Origin: Nematostella vectensis
Taxonomy: Eukaryota > Cnidaria > Anthozoa > Actiniaria > Edwardsiidae
DNA: 64,000 bases
Assembly: GCF_932526225.1 (NCBI RefSeq)
Contig: NC_064034.1
Location: forward strand, 1,412,001 to 1,476,000
Direction: 5' to 3'
Positions 11,329-24,551 of the stretch are shown here, one piece after another. Numbering within the stretch: position 1 is the stretch's first letter; each line of letters starts with the position of its first letter. The notes below the pieces were generated by a model. It was not told the DNA's origin. It made no database searches and worked only from the letters and a program-made list of their open reading frames with translations. Position numbers and translations under genes: made by a program.

Positions 11329-14300
11329 TCATACCCTCCGGCTATCACATGATCTCTCTAGCACGTGGTATTGGTGCTCAGTTCCATCATCTTCACCGTT
11401 CCTCGCACTCTCTTTCTCAATCGCGTTCTCTCTCGGTAGGGAGTTAGGAGAGCGCGTCTCATAAAGAGCTGCGTAGCCAGGGGTTTCAGCGGGCATATTT
11501 GATGTGTTTCCCGGTAAAAAGTCTATTTCTCTATTTGTATCACTGACGGATTTTCTTATTTTGGTACGTGGTAAATTATTAGAATGAGTCACATTGTTTG
11601 TCTGAGAACCAGGGTTCTCCACCGATATCCTGTTCTCTGCCACAGATTTATTAGGATTTGAATTACGGCCCCTATCAATGATTCTCTGTATCGCGTCTTT
11701 TACAGACTTATTCGCCACTGCATGGTGCCCAGCCCTCTCTAACGAGTCACACGGTGCCTCGTATCCATCGTCTTTTTCACCGCCAGGATTTTCAACCAAT
11801 TTTCTATTTTTCCTTCTGGAATTTTTAGATTTTGAATTGCGGTTCCTTTCTGAGGTTCTCTTTTTCGCATCTCTAGATCCCCCGTTCGCCAGCGTCTTAT
11901 CGTTGAATCTTTCCAATTTATCGTTAGGAACCACGTAGCCGTCATCTTTCTCGGCGCTTGGATTACCCACCAACTTTCTGTTTTTTCTTCTGGAATTTTT
12001 AAATTTTATATAACGGCTCCTTTCTGAGGTTCTCTTTTTCGTATCTCCTGATTCACCCTTCGGTGGTGTCCCTTTTTCAAGTCTTTCCAATGTATCGTTT
12101 GGAGCCATATAGCCATCGTTATCATCGACTTTAGATGCTTTTCCTGACCGCCTCTCTACCACCTCTAGGTTGTCGTATGTCCAGTCGTCAGACCAGTCTG
12201 ACCAGTCGGACGGGTGGTTAGACCCGTCATGGGTAGACCCTTCTGACCAGTCGGAGTCGTCGTCACAGATAGCGCCTTCTGGCTCGTCGTAGATGCACGC
12301 CCGTCTGGATTCTTCTCTTGTGTCCAGCGGAGGTATGGGGTCGATCTCTTCATAGATGGGCTCCGATTTGTGTTTACTGTCATCTTTATCATATGCGTAG
12401 TTATATTCTCCTGAAAAATTTCAAAGAAAATTTTAAAGAGGTATCGAATTAACATATATAAACTTTCGCAAATGTGCATGGTGAGCACAGCTTAAGCAAG
12501 GAAGCTAAAGGAACCTTTCTCGTTATTTTTGATGATCACGTTTTTGTGTGAAATAAATTGTCATTATTTGCAGATATGAAGCAAATGAGGTGATTTGTAA
12601 GCTCTTTGATTAAAATCCATCAAGCTATTTGACATTCCTACGATTTCTTAGATTTTCGATTTACGTGCATATCTAGGCCTGCAATAGCAAACCATTTACG
12701 CTTTAGGAAACGCTATGAAGTGCTTTGACTGCCTTACCTCCCCCTTGCGGCGCTGGCACGGTCACGCCATTCGCGACTGCTCCATTTTCCTTGTCGTCGT
12801 CGTCGGTTCCTCGGCCTTCCTGTCTGTTTCTATCACGTACGCGTCTCGCTGCGGCTCGGACCTTCCTTGCTGCAGATGCCCCCAACCCTGAGACTAAGAT
12901 CAAATGAATCCTTAATCAGGGTTCAAGATAGCGGCCGGATTTTGCCGGCTCTCCCAATTTTGAGTATGCAGGCTTTTTTTCCCCACCAAAATCCAGATTA
13001 AAAAAATTATTTTGAACCCTGTTAATATGTTCGATTCGATGCTATCCAGCAGAATTAATATGTTATTGTCTACTAAAATTGATGCTGTGAAAATATACCG
13101 TTTTATATGGGCTAGAGATAACAAGGTTGAAATCACCTAATTTGTTACCTGTTGCATTAAACTGCTTCACAAATTTGACTTCCTCTCCCCTGCAACAACA
13201 ACAAGTATAATGAGAACCATTAATTAGAACTGTAACTAAAAACTGATGCACGTGCAAATGCAAATCAACCAAGTTCGTAAGACTTCTGGCTTAATTACGG
13301 CTGAACGCACCTTCTTCTCTTCCAGAAGACGAAGCCAATCAGAATGACGGCGAGCACTAACAGCAGAAGGAACACGACCAGACCGGCGATGAGTCCTGAG
13401 TTCCCGGATGATGATGTCGTCCTTTTTCTGCCACCATTTGTTGGAACTTGCAAAACTGTCGTGTTCTGATTGGCAAGTAGTCATTCGATCAAGGTATCAG
13501 TCATAGACAGCAAAACACAATTACCATGCGATCAAGGTATCAGTCATAGACAACAAAACGATCAAGGTATCAGTCATAGACAGCAATACGATCAAGGTAT
13601 CAGTCATGGACAGCAATAAGATCAAGGTTTCAGTCATAGACAACAGTACAATCAAGGTATCAGTTATAGACAGCAATACAATCAAGGTATCAGTCATAGA
13701 CAGCAATACGATCAAGGTATCAGTCATAGACAGCAATGCGATCAAGGTATCAGTCATAGACAGCAATACGATCAAGGTATCAGTCATAGACAGCAATACG
13801 ATCAAGGTATCAGTCATAGACAGCAATGCGATCAAGGAATCAGTCATAGACAGCAATGCGATCAATGTATCAGTCACAGACAGCAATACGATCAAGGTAT
13901 CAGTCATAGACAACAATACGATCAAGGTATGAGTCATAGAAAACAATGCGATCAAGGTATCAGTCATAGACAGCAATGCGATCAATGTATCAGTCATAGA
14001 CAGCAATACGATCAAGGTATCAGTCATAGACAACAGTACGATCAAGGTATCAGTCATAGACAACAGTACGATCAAGGTATCAGTCATAGAGAGCAATACA
14101 TAATAGCCATACGATCAAGGTTGCAGTAAGAATGACAACTGCTCTAAAGGGAATAACTACCTTGGTGTTTGCTGGTCCTGTTGATGTTGTTGGTGCGAGG
14201 CTTGTAGATTGTTGACTAGAGTGATGACTGAGTGATGTTGAAGGAAGCGTGTTGGGTGATACTGATGCTGGTACAGTTTGACCTTAAACAAAGAGATAAT

Positions 14301-17300
14301 CAAGAGGCGACTTTTACTTATCACGATCAAAATTATCAACATGTACTTATCGTATCAATAAATCAATCAATAAATAAGGAAAATAAGTTTTGCATACTCA
14401 TGGGGGACATGAATATTAACGCATTGAATTGTAGCTCAGATAAGGCCACGGATGATTTTATAAATACAATGGCATCCTACTCATTCCAACAACACATTCT
14501 CCAACCTACCCGCATCACTAATCACTCTGCAACGCTTATTGATCACATTTTCTTTAACTCTTTTCAACATCACACCATTAGCGGGAATATTGTTTATGAT
14601 TTGACGGATCATCTACCGAATTTTTTGATAATTAACAAATTTACTGAACTCCCTCGTAGATTCAAATTATTCCGCCGGGATTACTCTCATTATGACGAGT
14701 CCGCGGTAGTGCATGATATGCAGGCCATAAACTGGGAGCATTGTTTTTCGCACTGTAAAGACGTAAACGACTACTTTGACTCTTTCTACGCTTTAGTAGA
14801 AAGGATTATTGACAAACACGCCCCCCTGAAAAAACTTTCTAAAAAGGAAATCAAATTCCTTTCCAAACCATGGATCACAACAGGCATCAAACACTCAATT
14901 GCTATTAAAAATAAACTCTATAAACAGTTTCTCAATACTCAGAATTCCTTTATACATAATCAGTTTAAGCTATACAGAAATAAACTTAAACGTCTATTAA
15001 TGGCCAGCAAGGAAAAATATTATGAAGACTATTTTTCAGCACATCTTAAGAACGTTAAAGAAATATGGAAAGGTATAAAACAAATAATCACTCTTAAAGC
15101 ATGTCCGTACAGAAAGCCATAGAATTGGGCCAATTTTCGTGCGGACTTTTCCTTGACCTTAGTAAAGCTTTTGATACTGTAGACCACTCGATTCTTTTAC
15201 GCAAACTCGAACATTATGGAATTCGTGGCATCGCGTATGACTGGTTTTCTTCCTACCTTACAAATCGAAAACATTTCACACAAATTGGAAGCAGCAAATC
15301 TTCACTGAGCTCCATCTCCTACGGAGTTCCCCAAGGGTCTGTGCTTGGTCCGGTTCTTTTTCTACTATACATTAACGACTTTAACAACTCCTCCCAAACC
15401 CTAGACTTTAACATATTTGCAGATGATTCCAATTTGTTCTATTCAAACAAAAACCTAACCAATTTAGAATCTACCGTGAATTACGAATTAAAACATATAT
15501 ATACGTGGCTCTGTGCCAATAAACTCTCTCTAAATATAGATAAAACTAACTTTGTGTTATTCCATCCTCCTCAGAAAAAAGTAACTCATCCTATAAAACT
15601 GAAGATAAACAATAAACCAATCAAATCAGAAAAATACATAAAATATTTAGGAATAATGATTGATTCACATCTTAACTGGAAATGCCACATAACGGAACTT
15701 TGCAAAAAACTTAAACGTAATCTAGGAGCACTCTCAAAGATACGTTACTTTGTCAATATTAACATTTTGAAACAACTATATTATTCACTTGTTTTCCCCC
15801 ATATAACTTACGGAATTTTAGTATGGGGCAACACCTATAGTACAACACTAAAACCTCTCTTTTTAATGCAAAAACGTGCGATACGAATTATGACTTTTTC
15901 TAAATTCGATGCCCCATCTTCCCCCATCTTCAAACAACTAGGACTTCTCAAGGTTAAAGATATAGTTTACTTCCACACAGCGCTATTTATGTACCAACAC
16001 CACTCTGGAACTCTCCCCACAACTTTTTCTTTCATATAATTTCCCACAAATACAACACCCGACTTTCTGCCAAATCTAGTTACACCCTACCTAAAGCACG
16101 CACCAACTACGGGAAATTCAACATCCGATTTAGAGGTGTACAAATTTGGAACGAACTCACCCAAAATGACAAAGACCTAAATATGAAATCCTTCAAAAAA
16201 AAATTATCAGACGACCTGGTCGCCACCTATTAACCCACCCACATCTTCACCTGTAACCCATACTATCACCTAATTCTTGGCCATATATTCCTTCCTTTTG
16301 TTTTTGTTTCCGCTCTGCTTGTAACAGCTTGTATTCTTGTCGTATCCTTGTTGTATCCTTGTCGTGTCTCTATATCTGTGTTTTTCTCGTACATTCTTGC
16401 TTATGCACACATCCTCCAGATCTCCAAACTAGGATTTTTCCCTAACATTTAAGTGCACCCTAGCCCGTTTAGCTCTCAAGCTATTCTAGGGTGCCCGCAC
16501 CGACGCATTGTCCCCCCTTGGTATGCAACTCTAGTTTTTTTTTTTCTTTTTTTCTCTCCTCTCCCTATCAATAAATATATGAATATAAAAAAAAACCCAA
16601 CCTATGTAACACTTAATTTTGTGTGCAAATAAAAGTTGTTTGTTTTTTGTTTTTTGTATCAGGGCTAAACTTAGCTTTTCCGTGTGTACGTTAATCGACA
16701 CGGTTTTGTTCATTATTTTTATTTACGATTTAAATAAACTTACTTTTACTCACATGATATATCGCCGGCCATTTTGAACAAGAGGCATGGTGACCTTGAT
16801 GGTGGCGCACACGTCACCGACAATATAATAATTTGTCCTTTGATGCTGTCTGGTGAAGATACTACCTGAATATGGAAGAGGGAGGGGAAAAGGCAAAGTT
16901 AAACATATCCACCCTAGTTTTGTTCTATAGACACCTTTACTAAGACAGTAAAGGAGTAGTTTTTTATATGAAATTACTGATTTTACCGGCCACATTAAGA
17001 TGCCCTAAAGACTTGACAGAAACCAGACTGCATTAGATCATTAGATGGTTAATTAAGTTAGCTTAGTTAGTAAGTCTTTAAGTAAACGATAACTTATTAG
17101 TCTAGCCATCCTGGTTTCTTTTTGTTTAGTTAGTAAGTCAGTAAAGTTAGTGTATCGTGTTTAAATAAATTATTATTATTATCGTCAATATCGTCATCGT
17201 TATCATTATGATGATAATGATGATTCAGATCTTACTAGTACGTATTTTATTGTTTTTCTTGAAGAGCTTATTTGCTATACTGGCAACAGTCATATGAAGT

Positions 17301-18536
17301 GCTAAATGAAGTTACCTCAAACTTGTAGGTGCCATAAACAACTCCGCCTATATTAGCTGAGCTGTCCAACTTCAACTTAAATGGTTTCTCGCTGGATTGT
17401 AGCGGAAGTGGTGCCCAGGTCCCGTCGCAGTGCAGGTACCGCGAGGCGGCCAGGTCAATGGTGCATCCGGTAGTGACCATAGCTGTCTTTTCTTCACTTT
17501 TTAGTTCCAACACCTTAAGAGCACTGCTTATTGGCTCGCTGTAAAATGGATACCCGCATCCTAAAATTGACAGACAGAAAACAAAACATAGCTTTTTATT
17601 ACGTTTTTGACGGCTGGCTAAAGGCAGATCAAAGTGTTGCGGAACATTTAGCAAATTTCCCGTAGTCTTCCGTGCTCTTATACAATAAAATATTTGGCGG
17701 CTTATTATCAAAGTATTGTGAAATAACTCACAGGCTCCTATCACCTACACGTAAGAATTTATTACTGCGGCGACTAGCGCATAATGTCTTCTTAGTTTAG
17801 CTGAATTTAGCTATTTTGCTATTCGTTATAGTTTGAGTAAAATAACGTTTAATATATATAGTTTAGTCTGAGTTACTTTTAATCGAAGTAATTTTTATTT
17901 TCATTTTATTTGTCTCCCTTTCATGATAGGTGCAGAACATTTTTAACGTATTTACAATTTTCCTTTTTCCTTCATATGGAGCTGGTGGCTTTTTTAACCG
18001 ACTGAGTTGCTTCTTTATAACAATACGTACCATAATATAGTTGTTAACTTAAAGTTGCAAATCAAAGTTGCACGTGCCGACTGGGTAGGCGAGATAAAAG
18101 CACCTTATAGCACAGTGAAATGTAGTGTCTGTATCACAAACAACTGAAACACGGCAACAGATATGAAAATACTCCAACCCTTATATCGTCGTCTTAATCA
18201 TAGTTTCTATAAGTTAATATTAACTATGTCTTAATAGTGTGTACCTGCAAAGGTTCTGAAGTCTTCATTCTTCACACATGCCCATTTGGAGTTGTAAACT
18301 GCAAAGGAAGCTGTGTTTGTGTTGCAACCACATTTGCACTGAGTAGAATCGTGCCATGTTCCTCCATACCCACCACATCCGCCTCCACAGAGTGACGGGG
18401 GAAGCTTGAATGAATCGAATACTGGTGAAGTCTGTCTATAAATCCTGAACTCTTCCGCCCTTATGGATCCTTTAGGAACAACACATGACCAAATTATCAG
18501 GAATCGTACGAAAACAAACAGCCACAAGCGACGCAT
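11329..18536 (-). CDS. Receptor A: cysteine-rich type I receptor with long multi-tyrosine tail
   Basis: Eight exons: 18536-18245, 17560-17316, 16865-16754, 14282-14161, 13465-13311, 13189-13149, 12887-12738, 12410-11329. Every phase joins and the product is about 732 residues. Exon 1: signal peptide MRRLWLFVFVRFLIIWSC, then a module with CGGGCGGYGGTW and CKCGC. Exon 2: GCTIDLAASRYL and CDGTW. Exon 3: LSVTCAPPSRSPC. Exon 4 is a Ser/Thr/Pro stalk; exon 5 adds stalk and a membrane helix (GLIAGLVVFLLLLVLAVILI) followed by WKRRR. The tail has NYAYD, PIYEEID, CIYDEPEG, TYDNLE, three 58-residue repeats each starting DGYxxPxDxLER and containing a basic SRRKNRKL run (third copy degenerate), then GYAALYE and QYHVLE. 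YEEI fits Src-family SH2 binding, YxN Grb2, YxxP Crk/Nck-type SH2; these are known preferences, not shown here. A LINE lies antisense in intron 3 and a 30-bp minisatellite in intron 4. Confidence 0.78.
13487..14118. repeat. 30-bp minisatellite, about 20 copies
   Basis: Units of atcaaggtatcagtcataga plus cagcaatacg with scattered substitutions. It sits in receptor A intron 4, between stalk and membrane exons. Frames stay open on both strands only because the unit length is a multiple of three. I see no splice junction in this unit. It is not a CRISPR: the units abut without spacers. Confidence 0.85.
14365..16600 (+). mobile_element. Truncated, internally deleted LINE (jockey/CR1/L2-like non-LTR retrotransposon)
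   Basis: The plus strand encodes the C-terminal part of an endonuclease (ILMGDMNINALN, TLIDHIFFN) to about 15,100. It then jumps straight into reverse transcriptase (FLDLSKAFDTVDHS, GVPQGSVLGPVLF, IFADDSNLF, YLGIMIDSHLNW). The endonuclease-RT linker and the RT fingers are missing, so an internal deletion is inferred. The frame breaks near 16,025-16,035; the remaining C-terminal segment (NYGKFNIRF, IWNEL) continues in another frame to a stop near 16,233. A 3' untranslated tail runs to about 16,600. The copy is 5'-truncated and dead. It is antisense to receptor A, in intron 3. The superfamily call is from motif style only. Confidence 0.85.
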
Positions 18537-21500
18537 AAGTAAAGCTATGGACTAGCACTAAAAATCTCTCGGTAAAATAAGCATGCGAGGAGCGAAAATG
18601 TTTTGTTTTCTGCGCGCGCAAATGAATGTCTGAGTGACATCTATCACGATATTGCTCGCCACTCTGCTTTCGCCTTCTTAAACAGCGCATTCAAGCCAAG
18701 CGACGCACTGCGACGGGCTCACATTGAACTACATTTACAAAAATCATCATTTTTTAATCTATTTCACTTTTAAGCAAACCATGCCTTTTTTTTTGTCACT
18801 CATAAACGTTTCCACTTTCTTATTACTCAATACCGAAAGTACGTCTTATTTAAGATGTTGTTTATTCAAATATCAGTTGAAACATGCTGTATAAATATCA
18901 TATGATAAGAGGGAAAATACGTCACATTTAAACTTAACTGCGTAAGTCAGCCAGCCATGCGTTAAACTTATTCTGATTTGTTATTTGCGTTTTCACTTAA
19001 TAGTCTTCACGACTGGAACTGGTTCTTTGTTTTTATTACAATATTTTTTTATATTTTGGAGCACGTTCCTACAAAAATGCGTGGGTAACCATCTCTGAAT
19101 AGTATCCGTTGCGTCGTACACAAAAAAGGAAGTTTGTAAATTATTTACAGAAGAACGCGGAATACTTGCAACACCCATTTACCTTATTAGCTCTCAAAGA
19201 TCGTATGGGATGAACGGAACAGACACTTGCCCACATACGGACTCCGAAAATAATCATACCGTCAGTTTTCGATATTCATCTGCTCCATCAAATACATCTG
19301 TCTGTGTGCAAAACTATTAGAGAGGTCTATACTTTTAATATCCTTTTTACTCTATAAGGAATACAAGAGTACAAAAAAATATGAGTTTATAAACTCATGA
19401 CAGAAAGTATATATAGTATATATGTGTTGTTGTATATACGCTATAAGGAATACAAGAGTGAAAGAAATATGATTTTTTAAACTCGAGTATATTTAGTATA
19501 TATGTGTTGTAGGATAAAAAATGAAAATGGCACCCGTAATCCATAGGGTTAGACAGAACATAAACCGATTCTAATCTTTTGGGAGAGGTTGGAGTATAGT
19601 TAGGTTACACGATCTCCGACACCCGTTATCTTTGAGGGGAATTTTATAGTGCATCTGAGCAAATTGAGGGTGTTCATGTGAGTTCCCTGCGCGTTTTCAT
19701 GCGAGTTCCCTGATCACTATTTGGTTGAATCTGTGTATTGAAGGCGGAGCTTGTTACTCTGACGGCCGGGAATAAAGTGGGGCGTAATTTGGCTCTTCTC
19801 CCCTCAGTTCCTCGTAAGCCTCAGTTGTCTGTGCTCTCTGAAGGTATCTGTTTTTAGTTGATAAACTTGAGTACTGATGCTGGTCCTCTGACTGGACGGA
19901 ATTCAGTGAAGCGTAATCAGGGCTGCTTTTACTTAGTTCTTCGTAAGTCCCCGAGGCCTGTTCTCTGTTAGGTTTACCATTATTAGCTGATTCTGAGTGT
20001 TGAATGTGTTTCTTTAAGGACCGGTCAAGTGGTGCGTAATCTTTGACCTCTGTCCTCAGTTCCTCGTATGTATCTGAGGCCTGATCCTTGCGAGTACTCG
20101 AGTCTCGCTTTTGTTCACTGAATCTGAGGGATGAGGTGGAGTTTTTTTCTTAGATTGCCGTGAATACAGAGAAGCGTACTCAGAATTGTCTCCCCTGAGC
20201 TCCTCGTAATTTGCAGACGGCTGCACGTGTTTGTGGTGAACGTTGCTGGTCTTCTTCTCTTCTCCGGTGTTCTGCTTTAAGGCACGTCCGGGGTCGTTGC
20301 TAATGTTCAAATCCACAGGCGCGTTCTAAATACAATTGAAAAAGTAGCTGTTAGATGTAGGATTTATCATATCATCGTGGGAAAGAGTCTGGGCTTCAAG
20401 TAGATTCATTATTGTAGTTAGGAATCCCTTATCATCCACACCTTTGTTATTATTTTTATTTAAAATCCGGAAATAAACGAATGAATTTTCTTACTTAATT
20501 AACAGTATCATACCGAAGATATCGCAATGGCTTCTCCAATTTAATAGATGTAAACGGATGCTTTCTCACAGGTATTCTAATTGTTAGGATGACAAAATAA
20601 TGGTGGCAGATAAGGACCTTATGACGATAATCTTTTCAAAGAGCTTCAGCGAGGGAACTTCATTTTATGGTACCATAGTGGTGGTGCTTTCATACAAACT
20701 ATTATTCCCATTTTGAACAACTTCTGAATACCGCATGAGAACTAGTAGATTCTTACATAGTATTTGGGATGCTGTTGTGTTGATGACATTTCCATGTATT
20801 CTCCATCTCCATCCTCATTATTATTATCTGCACCAATCTGTGAGTTATCCATCTCTAGGCCGTCTTTTCTCTTGTTGGCGATCGCTCCAGTGTCTTGGAA
20901 TTCTATCTCTTGCTCTTCTGCGCTTGTTGAGTAGGCCACTATGCCTGGAGTGCCTTCCTCAGATACTTGGTCATGTTCCTGGACACGGTTGTTGGTATTA
21001 CCGTTGAGGGTACTAACTCTTAATTTGACCGGCTTGGGAACGTGTCTAGAAAAAAACGCACAGCAGGTCACAAGGTGAATCCCCATAAATCTCCTGGTAA
21101 GGTACAGTACAGCGGTGAGGGCATTGAACAGCAGGGAATTAGTTGGTAATGTAGTTAGTAATTCGAAGTCATCTACTTAGGCATTAGCATTTCCATGAGG
21201 GTACTAATACCTCTAAATGTGACCGGCTTTGGGACGGGTCTAGGAAAACGCGCGGAACGTGATAAAAGTTCAATTCCCCTAACCCATCACCTGAAAAGAT
21301 ACAAATAATACTTGATGGCAAGGGAGGGGCTTTGATTTGGCCACTCATTGATGATCCATCCTCTTTGGATGATAACGTGTAACAGCTATACTTTGGTTTA
21401 GACCAACTATGACCACTCTGACCACTTGTGACAAAACGACTATGACCCGCGTGTCTGGGGGAGGTACCGGTTTTTACTTGTTCGCTGTTACAAAGTCTTT

Positions 21501-22740
21501 ACAAGATCTGGTGTCTACAAGTATTTTCACATGTGAGTCTCTCCAAGTCCTTAGTGTTTTAAGTGAGTGGGAGAGAGTGTCTCTTCAAGTTCTTAAGTTA
21601 GTTGGGGCTTTGGTACGCACCCATATTTATATGCTACTAAGACGGCATGTCGTTTAGGATAACTGACACTGACATCCCAAAGGGCTTACGACTACCAACG
21701 TCACACACTAACTTGTTACACTGCTAGTGCGCATGGCAAGCTACACACGTGACTATTATGATTGACAGCATTCCAATCATTTTTGCACTCAAACTCTTTA
21801 AATGTACTAAATCCTAATTTCACCGACGGCTTGGTCTGAAGCTTACTTAGGGTAAACGTTGTGTGGACTCAGACTTGACTTTCCTTATGTAGTTAACGGA
21901 TACAGGACTAAAACAAATGCTCCAGTACCACTTGCAAAGGGACGCAGTACGCCTATAAGTTTTCCGAGCAAAAGGTCAATCTGCTAAAAATATGAACTGC
22001 TTGGCTAAGCAATTTCCATGCGAGCGTTCTATATTTCCCTGTCAAACGCGATAGGTTAGCTAAACAAAATGCTTTTAGTTGTTCCGTGGACTTCGATATG
22101 CTGACAGCCGATTAGTATATAATTTCTAGATGCTAAATATGTCTTCACTACATGTGTGACTTATTCCTGCGTGACAAACGCATGCTTGCAGACGCTTACA
22201 AAGTTACCGTGGTCTCACTTTGGCTTCCTTCTTCGTCGCCAGACCAGGCACACAATCATGGTAACCATGGCGATAAGCGCCACGCCTCCAGTCGCTCCTC
22301 CCGCGATAGTCCTTACATTCCTTTCACTCTCGGCGCGTGGGGTAGTCACGTGGCCATTCAGCGTGGTATCTGACGTAATGAATGCTGGCATTTCTGTTGA
22401 GTATGATGTCGTTCTAGGTGTAGTGGTTGTTGTTGTCACCGGCGGGCTAGAAGTGTTCGTTGGTAGGGTGGCTGGACGCACTGTTGCTGGTACAGTAGGA
22501 CCTGTAAACAAGATGATAAATAAGACGAATTTAGGAGGTAGGTTGATGATTGTTAATAACTGACTTTTACCATAGTAACTAATTGTGGTGGATAGGCCAA
22601 TACGTCTAAGCAATTGTTAACAATAATGAGTAAAACAACTCTAAATACATGGAGATAAGTCAGGTATTTTTTTTACAGTACTGACATTAACTTTTACATA
22701 CTGATGTTACTGTTGTATGTTATTATGGTTTGTTCTGGAA
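16740..22740. repeat. Tandem duplication unit 1 (about 6.0 kb)
   Basis: This block holds the receptor A ectodomain exons and the receptor B tail exons. It matches 22,780-28,900 almost base for base at an offset of 6,008-6,032 bp, including introns and spacer. The offset shifts from 6,016 to 6,008 exactly at the 8-bp insertion in receptor B. The left edge lies just beyond ectodomain exon 3. Confidence 0.9.
18537..19753. other. Spacer between receptors A and B
   Basis: Non-coding, presumably the promoter region of receptor A (minus strand) and sequence beyond the 3' end of receptor B. It contains an imperfect direct repeat around 19,360-19,520 (tataaggaatacaagagt, twice). The same spacer recurs at 24,552-25,769. 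Confidence 0.6.
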
Positions 22741-24551
22741 ATGTTGAGAATTTTCATAATAAAAAAAATAGTTTATGTTACTCACATGATGTATCGCCGG
22801 CCATTTTGAACAAGAGGCATGGTGACCTTGATGGTGGCGCACACGTCACCGACAATATAATAATTTGTCCTTTGATCGTGTCTGGTGAAGATACTACCTG
22901 AATTTTGTAGAGGGAGGGGAAAAGGCAAAGTTAAACATATCCACCCTAGTTTTGTTCTATAGACACCTTTACTAAGACAGAAAAGGAGTAGTTTTTTATA
23001 TGAAATTACTGATTTTACCGGCCACATGAAGATGCCCTTAAGACTTGACAGAAACCAGACTGCATTAGATCATTAGATGGTTAATTAAGTTAGCTTAGTT
23101 AGTAAGTCTTTAAGTAAACGATAACTTATTAGTCTAGTCATCCTGGTTTATTTTTGTTTAGTTAGTAAGTCAGTAAAGTTAGTGTATCGTGTTTAAATAA
23201 ATTATTATTATTACCGTCATCATCGTCATCGTTATCATTATGATGATAATGATGATTCAGATCTTACTAGTACGTATTTTATTCTGTTTTTCTTGAAGAG
23301 CTTATTTGCTATACTGGCAACAGTCATATGAATTGCTAAATGCAGTTACCTCAAACGTGTAGGTGCCATAAACAACTCCGCCTATATTAGCTGAGCTGTC
23401 CAACTTCAACTTAAATGGTTTCTCGCTGGATTGTAGCGGAAGTGGTGCCCAGGTCCCGTCGCAGTGCAGGTACCGCGAGGCGGCCAGGTCAATGGTGCAT
23501 CCGGTAGTGACCATAGGAATCTTTTCTTCACTGTTTAGTTCTAACACCTTGGGAGCACTGCTTCTTGGCTCGCTGTAAAATCGATAGCCGCATCCTAAAA
23601 TTGACAGACAGAAAACAAAACAGCTTTTTATTACGACGGCTGGCTAAAGGCACATCAAAGTGTTGCGGAACATTTAGCAATTTTCCCGTAGTCTTCCGTG
23701 CTCTTATACAATAAAATATTTGGCGGCTTATTATCAAAGTAAAAAAGTAAAAACTCACAGGCTCCTATCACCTAAACGTAATAATTTATTACTGCGGCGA
23801 CTAGCGCATAATGTCTTCTTAGTTTAGCTGAATTTAGCTATTTTGCTATTCGTTATAGTTTGAGTAAAATAACCCAAGTTTAGTCTGAGTTACTTTTAAT
23901 CGAAGTAATTTTTATTTTCATTTTATTTGTCTCCCTTTCATGCTAGGTGCAGAACATTTTTAACGTATTTACAATTTTCCTTTTTCCTTCATATAGAGCT
24001 TGTGGCTTTTTTAACCGACGGAGTTGCTTCTTTATAACAATACGTACCATAATATAGTTGTTAACTTAAAGTTGCAAATCAAAGTTGCACGTGCCGACTG
24101 GGTAGGCGAGATGGAAGCACCTTATAGCACAGTGAAATGTAGTCTGTATCACAAACAACTGAAACACGGCAACAGATATGAAAATACTCCAACCCTTATA
24201 TCGTCGTCTTAATCATAGTTTCTATAAGTTAATATTAACTATGTCTTAATAGTGTGTACCTGCAAAGGTTCTGAAGTCTTCATTCTTCACACATGCCCAT
24301 TTGGAGTTGTAAACTGCAAAGGAAGCTGTGTTTGTGTTGCAATCGCATTTGCACTGAGTAGAATCGTGCCATGTTCCTCCATACCAACCACATCCGCCTC
24401 CACAGAGTGACGGGGGAAGCTTGAATGAATCGAATACTGGTGAAGTCTGTCTATAAATCCTGAACTCTTCCGCCCTTATGGATCCTTTAGGAACAACACA
24501 TGACCAAATTATCAGGAATCGTACGACAACAAACAGCCACAAGCGACGCAT
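19754..24551 (-). CDS. Receptor B: hybrid receptor, tail truncated by frameshift
   Basis: Six exons: 24551-24260, 23594-23350, 22897-22786, 22501-22219, 21045-20757, 20325-20056; the stop at 20056 gives about 496 residues. The ectodomain is nearly identical to receptor A. The stalk and membrane exon has Thr/Pro runs, then GGVALIAMVTMIVCLVW and RRRRKPK. The first tail exon carries GEYMEMSS, a YxxM motif of the PI3K p85-binding type. The last exon carries one ITAM-type motif, YEELRGDNSEYASL (20208-20167). An 8-bp insertion (tactcgag, 20095-20102) relative to receptor C then shifts the frame to an early stop. The three further ITAMs survive out of frame down to 19,754, where the C-like stop lies. 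Ectodomain A-like with tail C-like indicates a recombinant gene. It may be expressed as a one-ITAM receptor, be a null allele, or reflect an assembly error. Confidence 0.78.

Noticed and set aside
13521-14129. Repetitive open frames on both strands (DTLIVLLSMT and SVIDSNTIKV repeats)
   Set aside because: Period artefact of a 30-bp array in receptor A intron 4.
16750-16995. Ectodomain exon 3 read in the frame giving TNYYIVGDVCATIKV
   Set aside because: Intron phase and alignment with receptor Z (LTCTPF versus VTCAPP) support the other frame.
22152-22577. Plus-strand frames opposite the receptor B and C stalk/membrane exons
   Set aside because: Shadows of the minus-strand exons, duplicated with them at 28,160-28,577.
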